A DNA stretch of 64,000 nucleotides, taken from NCBI GenBank assembly GCA_949126835.1, contig OX421506.1:25381301-25445300 (forward strand), given 5' to 3'. The notes under the pieces are model-generated. The model made no database searches. It saw only the letters and a program-made list of their open reading frames with translations, and was not told the DNA's origin. This DNA is from Anisus vortex. Lineage: Eukaryota > Mollusca > Gastropoda > Planorbidae. Within the stretch, counting starts at the first letter, position 1. Each line of letters opens with the position of its first letter. Shown here in pieces: positions 22,819-34,600 of the stretch. The translations under genes were made by a program, and so were the position numbers.

Positions 22819-23499
22819 TGTCACATATTAATAGCGCCTATAGCCCTCTCTCAACGCAAGTTTTGTGGGAGGTACTAAGCTAGAATATTCTAGGAATCCA
22901 CTCTTGTACCGACCTCAAATTCTCAGAAGAGGCTAAGAATAGTTTATTATTTTACGTACAGGGGAGTTCATGTTAAAACTATCGTTTTTATTTTGAGTTT
23001 TGTAAATGATACCATTATTTTTATCCCTTTTCTTAATAGGTCTGTTCCCCGCTCTTCTCCGCGAGTAATTAAGGCTGGGCGCACAGCTAGGCAGTCAGTT
23101 GTGTAGATAATTTCTTTTGAGTCGGTTGTTGACGTTTGTGTATTGCACTATTTTATTCTAACTGTAAATAATCTTCATATCGTATATATATTTGCACCTA
23201 TTGGAGTTATCACCTGAATTAAAATATCTTCTTGATTAAATCATTTGCACTGAAGTTTCCTTGTCAAGTTACTATTGTATTTTATTGTTTACATTACCAT
23301 AATATATATTTATTTACAACTACAACGTCAAGGAAAGGAACTGTTAGAACGCACATCCTGAGTTTGTTCTCAGGACGATCAGGAGAGCTCGTGTAATACT
23401 GAAATATAAATAATAATAACCAAAGTCTACCCTAGGACGAACGAAAATTATCAACAACATTTACACGGCTCTGACCACAAGGAGATTGTGGTCGTAACA
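22819..23499. mobile_element. Solo LTR, about 681 bp, 4-bp target duplication
   Basis: It starts TGTCACATATTAATAGCG and ends GTGGTCGTAACA, flanked by ATAC on each side (22815-22818 and 23500-23503). A second copy of the same LTR occurs at 36850-37353 continued at 45433-45626. No internal coding region remains at either place, so both are solo LTRs left by LTR-LTR recombination. Confidence 0.85.
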
Positions 23500-23503
23500 A
23501 TAC

Positions 23504-24540
23504 ATATATATATATATATTATATAGTTACACTATCACTAGTAATCGGCTTATAACAGTTTCATCTGACAATTTATTTACGTACGCCGTTAGATGTAATT
23601 GTTTTCCCAGCAAATCAGATTCAGCAAAATATCTACTGCGCCATCATTCATTGAATTATAGATGATAACTGTCTATTGTTACTATACATGTCCAGTTTAG
23701 TTACCGAAGTTACTTCCGTGGGCACCAGAGCTCTCGTGTGGTACCACCACCATCCGAAACCTAGCTGTCGGCCCCACGATGGGGCTAAAATTCATCACTT
23801 CGTCACTCACAGAGATAGGGTGGATGCCTATAGCGACCGCAGTTCCATGCAATAGCCAACCCGACTGACTCCGGGAACCAGTAGTTTACACATTTAGCAA
23901 GCTCATGGGTATAATAGTTTCTACTCTTAGTTAGTTTAAAAAATTTAAACATTTTATAACTTTGAACTATCATTTAAATCATATAAAACAGAATCTTAGT
24001 CAAAATAAAAAACAATATTTATTATCTTTTGTAGCTATATTTTTCACACCAGATTTGTCAAATAGAATATAAGGCTAGATAGCAAAGAAAACAAAATGCC
24101 ATCTAAAATTAGGTTCAAACAAAATGTACTGCGTTAACAGCAAAAATAATTTACACTAAAGAGTAAATTATTATCTTTTTAATATTAAAATTCATATTGT
24201 TTTGTCAATGTAGGCCAATTTACACAAAACTTTCTTTTAACTTAATAAACAATCTAACAGTATGTAAATACGAATTAGTGATATTTATAGCATATGCCTA
24301 CAAATTTTACAAAATACTACATAATATTAATATAATGTTATTATAAATTATAAGAGTGATGTATATACAATTAGAATACAATTAAAATACATGAATCTGA
24401 AAATGTTGAGAGAAAATGGTATTTAATTTAACGTTCAAAAGATCTGTTCCTATATATAAATATATATATACATCTGAATACGTTGAGAGAAAATGGCGTT
24501 TAATTTAACGTTAAAATGATAATAATATGTTACTGTATAT
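23504..24540. other. Unassigned stretch with a short duplication
   Basis: Positions 23700-23890 are GC-richer and look like an unclassified repeat. Positions 24390-24440 and 24473-24518 are similar (GTTGAGAGAAAATGG..TTTAATTTAACGTT), a local duplication. I see no gene. Confidence 0.4.
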
Positions 24541-24679
24541 AATTGAGTTATGACCCTTGGTACATAGGTATGGCCACTGAACTTATATTATATACAGTGA
24601 GTTCTCAATGACTTAAAATAAAGCATAAACATGCGGAGCAATTACGGACGTTTATATATAGATAAGTTTTATCCCCGTA

Positions 24680-25800
24680 AAATTGCCGATTCGACCCGGA
24701 AATACATTTTTATTAGTGTTTTAAATGATGTTAAATTACTGGTTTTCCTGGTTTGTTCAGGCAACCCATTCCATGCCCTGATGCCACTCGGGAAGTGTTT
24801 ATGGTTTATTTATTTGTAACCATTAAACAATGTAATAAAATTGTCGCTCATCAGCCTCTTCGTTTGGTAGTATCTAATTATAAGTCACAGTGTAAGTGTT
24901 ACAACTTACTTTCAGTCCAATTTATTTATATATTTAATAACACAGTTATCGCAGCAGAAAAAACTTTTAATTCACATTATAAAATCCAATTATAGAGAAA
25001 TACACTAGTTCCAGGTTTACGAAAAACATCTTCATAATGTACAAACTTTCTAACACTCTAAGTCCATTTTATATCCAGTTACACTTTATACGATACATAT
25101 GTCTTTCTCAGACCAGAGCTAGCAGTTAACTAAAATACACTCGTCCCTCGTGACATGACCAGACTCTCAACACTCTTGCAACTCTCGTGATTCTCAATAT
25201 TTAAAGCTAACAACGCAATACAATTTTATTGTGCATGATTGTATCAAGGAATGAACTAGACTAAACATTTCTCTTCAACTATCATTCATTTCTAGATAAC
25301 TCTTGTATCTTAATATTCAATTGAATTACATGGGTTATTTTCCTTAGACCATTTTCCTTGCATCCCTCATACTATATTATATTTATGTTAGTCTATAACA
25401 GGAAGAAAGAGTACTTGTAGGGTTTTGTTGTCGCATAAGGGACAAGGAAAGTGTCTTTGTCTTTATGTTTATCTGAGCATTGCAACAGGTTGTTATTGTG
25501 TTGTATTTCTAAACCAGAGTCTAATGCCTTATGTATTATTACTACTTTACACTTTGTTATTCTGCTCTCTAGTATTTCTAGGTTTATTGTTTCAACTATT
25601 GAGTTACTTGTGTTAGTTGTGAGCATTGCAGCTCTTTTCTGAATTTTGTTATATATGTTTTTAATGTTCACTTTAGTTGATGGGTCCCATACAGATGATG
25701 CATATTTTATTATTGGTTTTACTAATGTGAGATAGAATATACTTATATACTTATTACATTTGTAATAGTTCCTTTTTATGAAGCCTAATGTTGTATCTTA
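24680..25800 (-). mobile_element. Jockey/RTE-like LINE C-terminal fragment split by a solo LTR
   Basis: The minus strand at 25393-25671 reads NIYNKIQKRAAMLTTN...NLEILESRITKCK...YKYSFF, and 24796-24700 continues FPSGIRAWNGLPEQTRKTSN. Together they are the C-terminus of a LINE reverse transcriptase, interrupted by the LTR at 24796-25400. The copy at 50440-50640 has the two halves joined without a gap, which proves the interruption. It is a fossil. Confidence 0.8.
24796..25400. mobile_element. Solo LTR, 605 bp, 5-bp target duplication
   Basis: It starts TGTTTATGGTTTATTT and ends GTCTATAACA. The duplication GGAAG lies at 24791-24795 and 25401-25405. It interrupts LINE sequence that is continuous in the related copy near 50510. 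It is a different LTR family from the one at 22819-23499. Confidence 0.85.
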
Positions 25801-27312
25801 CAGTTTGGCCGTCTCGTGTGTGTGTTTATGTGTGAGTGTGTGTGTGTGTGATAGTGTGTTTTTGAATGCATAGGAAAGGTATCCGATTCGACTACGAACA
25901 ATAATACAAGGGTGTAATAAATTACACATAAGTTCCAAACAATGCTTTATTGTTTCAAATTACGATAGTCCACATTTGTTACAGGACGATTGCCTTTGTA
26001 CTTTGCAGTGTAGCCATACATTGTTCGATGTGTGCTCTTGAAATATTTTTTATATAATTATTTTTTTATTAGATTGTATATTATTTTAGGTGGGATGTAA
26101 CTTTATATTATAACAATTACTTTTTAAAAATATTTAAGTAAACAATACATTACGTGTGGATGATTAAATTTCGTTAAAATGTGTGATATTAGTTGAAGAA
26201 AATGTCAATTGTATTTTTTCCTTTAGCGAAAAGTTATTGATTTTTGTAAATATACAATTTCAACTTTGAACGATTTATCTAATTTTTATTTGGTAGGTTA
26301 TGCAGGACCTAAAACAAAACATACATAAAAAGAGTTAAGACAGAGGAAAATAAGGGGACTTTATAAAAAAACATATATAAAAATAGAAATAAGGTGATAT
26401 TAAAAATATTTAATTATATAATATATAATATAATTATATTAAAATACAAAGATAATCAAAATATAATTGAAGAAATCAAGGAAGCAAATGAAAAACAACT
26501 TTTGCACTAAGATCTATTTTAGTCGAATTTTAAATATAGGCCTATGTCATTCTTTTTAATCTTCAATAACTTGTATGTATTCTTGTACTCTGATTAATTT
26601 AAACTTAAATTAAATTTTCAAATATATAAATATATTTTATGGAAGACTAATGATTCTTTTTTTCTTTTACCTTCTACGGTGTAGAAATGACACTATTACG
26701 TTGGTTTTATAATGTTTAGAAATTAACAATATCATTATATTTTTCTTTTAAAGAAACGCCATACAGCGCAATTAATGTACATATCAGTCAATTCGTTTCC
26801 TTTAAAATATAAGACCCTGAGAAATAAAGTTTCATTTCATTCAGGGCGGAATTAGAAAATATTTTGAAGAATGTACAAACTATCACTGTCCACCTTTTTT
26901 TATTATAGTATTTTAGGCTGAGAATGTTATAATGATTTTTCTTAAAAAATGTAACAAAATAAATTTAACAATATAGTTTTATATAAGGCAGTCAATATAA
27001 TAAAAAATAATTGTATTTTAGAAAGATGCATACAAATATCTCTGAGTAAGGTATTATATAATGAAGGTCAAATACAACTAGGTTAACAGTAAAATATATA
27101 GTCAAATACATATTTATAAAAATGTGAAAGATAACGATAAAGTGTGATTAGTTTCTAATGCAGAAAAAAAAAGCTAGTAATAATGTAATATCTATAAAAA
27201 AACACAGTAAGTTGAGATATAAATACAGTGAAGTCATTACGGTTAAATAAAGATATGGTAATATTAGATAATAACGTTAAATGGTTAATAATTGTTATAC
27301 AAAGTCTTACAA
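25801..27312. other. AT-rich 3' flank of the GIMAP gene
   Basis: A (GT)n-rich tract lies at 25815-25860. The rest is AT-rich (locally above 75% by eye) with no exon or repeat I can name. Confidence 0.45.
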
Positions 27313-28623
27313 CTATTGAGGATTGCAAACATTTTTTATCCTTTTAGCTACAGTAGAATTTCTTTCTTTGAACTTTTCATTTTCTTCTTCCTTTTCACCA
27401 ACAATTCTTTCCATCTCCTTCTTCAACTCCTCATATTTCCTTTCACTTTCAGCAAGACTGGTTTTGAGAAACTCTCGTTCTTCGGTCAGTTTCTCTCGTT
27501 CTTCGGTTAGTTTTCTTTCTTTTTCTTTTATTCTTTTTTCAGTCATTTTCAGCTGAGCGCTATGTGTTTGACGCAATTGTTCAATTTTTTCTTCCAATTC
27601 TTTTTGTTTAGATGCATCTTTTTTTTTGCTTTCTTCTATTAATGTTTGCATTTTCTCTTTATATAATTTGGTAATCTGTTCTTTCTCCTTTTCCATTGCT
27701 AATTGCTCCTTTTTAATCTTAAAAATATAAATTTGATGATCGATTGAAGCGCCCAAATTATTGGTCATTTCTATGGCTGTTGTTAATACATTGGTTCCTT
27801 GATCTAACTTTAAAACTTCTGATTTTAGATCCTGAGACTCTTTAAATAATCTTTCAAGTTCAGGAAACTGATCAACCTGTTTAATGTTTTTGGACCTCTC
27901 GAGAATACTGTTGCATTTTTTTCTTATTTCCTCTGTAGTCTTCGGCTCTGTAGATTCAACAAGAAGTCTTTTGCGCATTTCTTCTGCTGCTTCGAAATGA
28001 TAATCACAGTAACGACGACCACTGTATTGTAATTTGTTAATGACTTTAAAAAGTTTTTTCCTCTGTTTATTTTGGAACGCTACGTCTTCCGTATTGTTAT
28101 CAAAAAGGACAACCCTGTTGTCACATTCTTCCATAACATCCTTCAGAGCACCCTTTTGTTGAGAACACCAATCTTTAAATAGCTTATTTTTGTTTTTTTT
28201 ATCTGATCTATAATTGTCCCCATGGGTCATGATTAGAATGCAATAATCTTTTACTATATTTTGACCAAAAATATGTTTCAGCATTATAATCACCTTTTTA
28301 TCGTCCATTGTGAATCTCCCACCATACTTTACCACCAAAAGAAACGCGTGATACCCTTCCGTATGTTTAAGAACAGCATCCTGCATTTTCGCTATCATTA
28401 TTTGTGTAGCCTTTTCCAGGTCTTTCATGTTTTCCGTGTCTTCTAGTCCAGGACTATCAACTACTTTGATTGTTTTTTTTTCAAACAATCCATACGCGTG
28501 CTGCACATTGCTCGTGAAAGATTCAGAATCGCCCGAACATCCAAAGACGTCTATGCCCAAAATGCTGTTTCCTGTTTTACTTTTACCATTGCCAGTTTTA
28601 CCAATGAGAAGAATATCAATGTC
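27313..28623 (-). CDS. GIMAP exon 4: GTPase domain and coiled coil
   Basis: The acceptor TTTTTCAG|GACATT at 28623 opens in phase 0 with DIDILLIGKTGNGKS, so the exon holds the whole AIG1 domain and the coiled coil (436 codons, stop TAG at 27313). A reading frame counted only from 28560 would miss the P-loop. The region 27480-27520 holds a direct repeat of seven codons (KLTEERE) typical of young coiled-coil expansion. Confidence 0.93.
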   Translation of the reverse strand, partial: DIDILLIGKTGNGKSKTGNSILGIDVFGCSGDSESFTSNVQHAYGLFEKKTIKVVDSPGLEDTENMKDLEKATQIMIAKMQDAVLKHTEGYHAFLLVVKYGGRFTMDDKKVIIMLKHIFGQNIVKDYCILIMTHGDNYRSDKKNKNKLFKDWCSQQKGALKDVMEECDNRVVLFDNNTEDVAFQNKQRKKLFKVINKLQYSGRRYCDYHFEAAEEMRKRLLVESTEPKTTEEIRKKCNSILERSKNIKQVDQFPELERLFKESQDLKSEVLKLDQGTNVLTTAIEMTNNLGASIDHQIYIFKIKKEQLAMEKEKEQITKLYKEKMQTLIEESKKKDASKQKELEEKIEQLRQTHSAQLKMTEKRIKEKERKLTEEREKLTEEREFLKTSLAESERKYEELKKEMERIVGEKEEENEKFKERNSTVAKRIKNVCNPQ

Positions 28624-31600
28624 CTGAAAAATAGTTACACATTAACGAATAATAAATTCTTGATTTAAAAATGCGTATCATCGAGAATTATTTAATTACA
28701 AATATATTTTTGTGAGTTGTGGTGGGAGATGTGGCTGAAAATGTGAAAGAATGTATTGTGGAAGAAATCACGCTTTTAAGTTTGACAGCTTGTAGGAAAG
28801 TGGGTCACTTAGCCAATGTTTCGGATATATAAAACGCCAAAAAATAAAAGAAAGACAGTCTTGTGAAGTAGATATAAAGCAATAGAAAAAAAATAGAAAA
28901 AAACACACGCAAGAAGTAAAGACGGAAAATATGTTTTGATAAACAAAACGAATAGTAGGAGAGGCGTACAGTTAAAGTAAAGTCAATTGCGCAAACTCTG
29001 GTTCGACCATATAAAAGATTGGACAAAGCTGCAAACGACTTAACTATTGACAAGCTCAAGATAGGCGAAAATGGAGAAAGATGACTGCTGAGGTGTCCAT
29101 TAGCTCCCTCTATCGACCATCACAGTCAAAAGTTTGATGATGATGACAGTTAAAGACAAAAGAGTAATATATTGAGCAAAAGTCATATAGAAGTTTTTGT
29201 AAACATATATTATAGATGAACTGCGATACAGACTATTATATACTTGTCATTAGTCTATTGTCCGTTTCAGTAAAAATAAATATTATAAAGCTAATTGATC
29301 AATTAGGTAATAATTAATAGCTGCACCTTGTTGTACAAGTTTTAATTACAATGCCAATGCAGACACTTTTACAATGAATGATACAATATAATATAGTGTC
29401 AAAAACTAATGGCATATTACATTTTTCAATCTATCAAGACTTTCCAAACAACGACTAACTAATTTACTAATTTATTTGCTCGCCATATAAAACCTATATG
29501 ACCAACGACTTTTCTGCCTTAGTAAACTAAAAACATTTCAAATAGAGAAAACCATTATGAATCTATTTTACTCAGCGACTGTTGGTAGCATCAGAACCTT
29601 TGCAATCACCTGCTGGTATGGTAATACCACCACATTGAACAAACACCAGATATATCGCCTAATAAACAAAGACTCTCGTACTACACAGACAGAATTACCA
29701 TCTCTTGCGGATATTTTCAGTTCAAGGTGCCTGTCTATGATTGATAAAATCCTCCAAGATCATGCACACCGGCTTCATGATAGCTACACCATATCTAGTC
29801 GAAGTGGTCGGCTTCTTTCAATAAGGGCAAGAACAGAGAGATTTAGGAACTCTTTTGCTCCACTATCAGTGAGACTCTTTCAAAAGAATCATCTTTCAGC
29901 CAGGTAATACTGTCACAATTCTGGATTTAATAGTGACTATTAGCACTTAGATAGATAGCAGTGTATAACTAGAACCTTAGATTAGCTTAAGTTTAGCTAG
30001 AATAGAGAGAAGGTTAGTCTGACGCCACTATCTTCTCCCTCCCTTACGCAATTACATCTCCCCATCACTCTTTCTCACCTGTTTCTCTACCCTTCACTAT
30101 ACTCTTGTACTACGCCCAAATTCAGAGTCTACTGACTAATACGATTCAACTTGGTACTACATCTTGGTTGAATGGGTACGAATGTGTTAGTTAAAATGTA
30201 TATATTTTATCCTATGCTATATTAATGTATTCATATCATGTCTTAATGTATTTATATCTTGTGCTATTTTAACGCATGTGTAGACAGTCATTACTCGATC
30301 CCTCACTCATCCCCCCCTCTTCGCGCCCCCGCCACCCCCCCCCCCTTTATATCCCCTCAGCTTAGCGGCACGTTATGCAATTGCTTTGAGACGGTCGTTC
30401 CCTGAGCGAGTCATTACTCGATCCCTCACTCACCCCCCCCTCTTCGCGTCCCCGCCACCCCTACCCCCTTTTATATCCCCTCAGATTAGCGGCACGTTAT
30501 GCAATTGCTTTGAGACGGTCGTTCCCTGAACGCTGACCAGAGAACCCAGTTCGCACACATATAACAAATTCTCGCCCGAAACCCCCCCCCCCCCCCCCAG
30601 CCACTTGAGTTAACTACTTAAAATTCTACCAAAGGGAGACAAATTCCCCCACTCAGCATGACGTCTGTATAAATTGTCTTTCATCTATACCTCTCTCCCC
30701 CCCCTTTCCGCCCTCGCAACCCCGACCCCCAATCCATTTTTGGCTCCAATAAGCTTTTCTTATGCAAATGTATATTCAATCTAGCCAATGAGAATAAGAT
30801 GTAATTAAATGTAAGCCAACCAAATTAACTTTGGGTCAGGTGACTAGTGTCCACGAAAAAGCCCGCCCAACTAAACTAAAGCAGATCTCTCCCAGCTCCC
30901 GAGCTAGATACATCGTTTTGGTCTAGCTCCCAAATTGTTACTCGGACTTGCAGATACTTAGCCAGTAATCGTAATTCCCTCATTATAGTTACGTAGCCTA
31001 ACCTTGGATTCCGTAACAACACAGTATATTGAGTGTTAGACGTTCCTGTGCATATATCTCAAGCATTGTATCTCCCCTGCATGTTAGTATGTGTATCTCA
31101 TCATTGGATATTGAATTTGAATCATAAATAAACACCTGAAACGTAACCAGAGACTTGCTTGCCTAACTTAGAACTGTCTGTCTGTGTGTGTTTAATAACA
31201 TCTAAGCGAGCCAGTAGAGAACACATAAATATTCCAGGTCAACTACAGCATCGGCACCTCATACTTCTAAGACAACCAGCCATTATTACCCCCTCTCAAT
31301 TGCCACATCGTGACAAAGTGGGACCTCGTGTTCGGGATTATCTGAACTTCAAGCCGTTCAGCGCACTGTCAACAGCAACAACCCGAGGACTACGCCGATT
31401 CTGAAACCGACCCTGGATGGGGGCTCATCTCTCTACAACACAAAGACTCTAAGCCAGCAACCAGACCCGTCATCCCAACGCCAGCAACCAGATCCATCAA
31501 CCCATCAAACCAGGCTCGCCACTTTACGCAGCCTACGCCACCCCAGCCTACGCCTACGTCACCCCAGCCTACGCACCCCAGATACGCCAACCTAAGCCAC

Positions 31601-34600
31601 CCCAGATTCGCCACTCCGAGCAATCTACGCCACCCCAGCCAACTCACCCCATTAAGCCAGGCTCGCCACACTACGCCAGCCTACGTCACCCCAGACACAC
31701 CAGCAACCAAATTTGCCACCCCATTACGCCAGATTTGCCGCCCCAACCGCCAGATCGCCACCCTCTGGCCCCGCATCAACATACCGGCACCCGAGACGTC
31801 AGCAGAGAGACCCACCGCCGCCGCATCAGCCTGCCCGACAACTAGAGACCGCCGAGAACCCGACAACTGCCCTGTCAACCTCCCCGTAGGAACCCGCCGT
31901 AGTTCCCGGTATCCAAACCCGGGAAAATAGACACTAACATTAAACGCTAATCCAGTCCCGGCACGGGGAAAGAGAATTCCTAACCAGCCCGAAGATCTGC
32001 ACCAACAGCGCCGAGCGCCATATAAACGATAACTTTATGATTGGATATACGTGTGTTAGTGTATGTGTGTAAAATTCTGGAATTGCTGTCTGGTGAGTAC
32101 CATTTTGAGTTGTATTACGTTAGCTAAACTCTGAACCCCAACCCCTCTTACATTCCCTCTCTCTATCTCGTCATATCTCTGTCCGTTTACTGCCTTACTC
32201 TCGTCTTACTCTCTCACTATGGCTAAAGGTAGACTATTGCGTAAGCAGCAGAGAGAAGATAGACTTAGAGTAGAAGCAGAGAAGCGTAGATTAGAAAAAA
32301 TAGCTAGAGAGGAGAAACAATTAGACAGGGAACTTAGACTAGAGCAGAGAGAAGAAAACCGGTTGGGTGAGCAACAACCCAAGGCACACACAGGCCCTGA
32401 TCACTCCCAGAACCCCCCCATAATATGTTGCGTCGCCACCCTCTGCACTGCGGGCACCCCCGGCCGGCCTACAACCCCCGACGACCCGGAAACCAAGACA
32501 GAAAGAAATATAGAGATCAACTCTAAAAGAGCCAGGGCCCTTCTCTCCTCAGGTTTCCAGGCTGAGGGGATCATTAAGGCTTCCTTCGTGAATCCCTCCG
32601 ACTACACTGGCGAATCAATCCAGATTACAATTGCATGGGGAATAACTGAGACCCTCCCAACCGCCTGGGTTCACATCAGGTCAACCCTATACACTGGTAC
32701 GGCAACCCTAGCGGTCCGAGCCGACTTATCATATGATGTCGTCCTGGGGAGCCGATACGTCAGAGTTAACGATTTCCCCCTCCCTCCCCCAGCCTCAGTG
32801 GCCACTCACGCGCATCCTGACCCTGTTCCCCACCCTCCCGTGGAGCCCCCCACGGCCAACGAACTCCCTCGGGCCCAACAGGATGACCCGACACTGGCCC
32901 CACTACCCGCATATCGGTCCAACCCCCATTCTACTTCAGGCTACACTCCCGATGAGATGTTACTCGATCCCCAACCCAGTGATCCACTAGAACGCCTCAA
33001 GGGCGCCTGGACCAAACCCTCCCCCCACCCCGAAGAACTCTCAGTCTACGCCTACACCAATAACTTACAGACTAGGCTTAAAACTGCCCACTCTATCGCC
33101 TCAAAACACTTAGCCAAGGAGAGGGAGAAAAAGGAGACGCTATACGATCGGCGGGCCAAAGAACGCTCTCTGGCTCCGGGCGATCAAGCACTACTGCTCC
33201 TTCCCACCACTTACAACAAACTCCAGTTAGCATGGAGAGGCCCATACCCAGTTACGAAAAAACTCTCAGGCACCAAATATCTTATAAAGATCGACAACAA
33301 TGACAAACTGTTCCCCATCAACTTGCTAAAGCGATACATAGAGCGCCCACGTGACAATAAACCCCCTGTAGCAACGACTATTGCTGAAGAAACAAAAGCC
33401 GATGACTCATTAACCGCATTCCCCTTACAGCAGACAGAAACCATAAGGGATGTAGAAATCTGTCCACTCCCAACCCCTGAACAAGCCAAAACAGTCAAAA
33501 CCTTACTCCCCTCATACGCTGACGTGCAAGCCGACACTCCAGGGCGTACAAACTTAGAACCGCTCACCACGAAGGTCACCGACCCGCGAACCATTAAGGG
33601 CAAACTTACTATGCCAGACGCCAAATTAGAGGTCATTGAGGAAGACATCAATTACCCGTTAGCCCACAACGCCATCGCTAGCTCTACCTCCCCTTTCAAT
33701 GCCCCGGTGAGACTAGTACAGAAAGGAGATATAATAGAGTCGCCCCACCCCCGTGGAAAAATTCACCCACCGCCCGCTTCCCGACGGGAAAATGGTAGAC
33801 CGGGAATGTCACCATCCCCTTACTCCCGCCCGAGACACCCACAGCCACGTCGGCCTTATCGAGACAATCACTGCGCCAACCCTCCCCCGCTAATCAAACC
33901 AAACAGCGTCCCCTCATCTCGACCGGGTCAATCCCAATCCAGACCCCCTCCGCCCCTCCAAGATTCCCGACGTAGGGACCACCGCCACGCCAGACCCACC
34001 CCTCACTTAGCTCCCGAACAGGAACCCGCCGATCAGGGGCGTGACCAGTACTCAAGCAGTGACTACGATCGAGTCCACCACGTGTTCTCTATTTCCTCGG
34101 CAGACAAACATAACCAATTCCCCCGTAGCTACGTCGACGAGATAGTCAGAATCAACGGCCGACTCGCCATTTGTACGTATGATTCCGGTCTTAGCTTTGA
34201 GGCCCTAGTAACGCGATCAAAAATCGACCCCCGCGACTACACAGGACGCTATGTGCGACTCCAAGGTCCATCTCATAACTCTCCTATTCAGCAGCTACCG
34301 ACCGCACTCGTAAACCTCAGCTCAGCAATTTTTGCAGGCCCCATTGAGGCCGCCGTAATAGAAGGCCTACAAGTAGACATCCTACTCGGAAGACCGATTG
34401 TAGGTAAACAAACGCATTGCCTGCCTACACCCGCAACCTACGGATCGCCCCGCCCCACCCCCAACCAGACACCTCTCCCCCACCCCATGTCCATTAAAGA
34501 TAAGCTCCGTCATGCAAGGCTGCCCACGACGAGACTCGAACTAAGACAAACACTGTGCGAATTCAGCAACTATCAGAATACCCTTATACCAAACTTCCGT

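Noticed and set aside
31390..31878. Trp/Gly-rich minus-strand frames
   Set aside because: They are antisense to the C-rich leader of LTR element 1 and follow its minisatellite periodicity.
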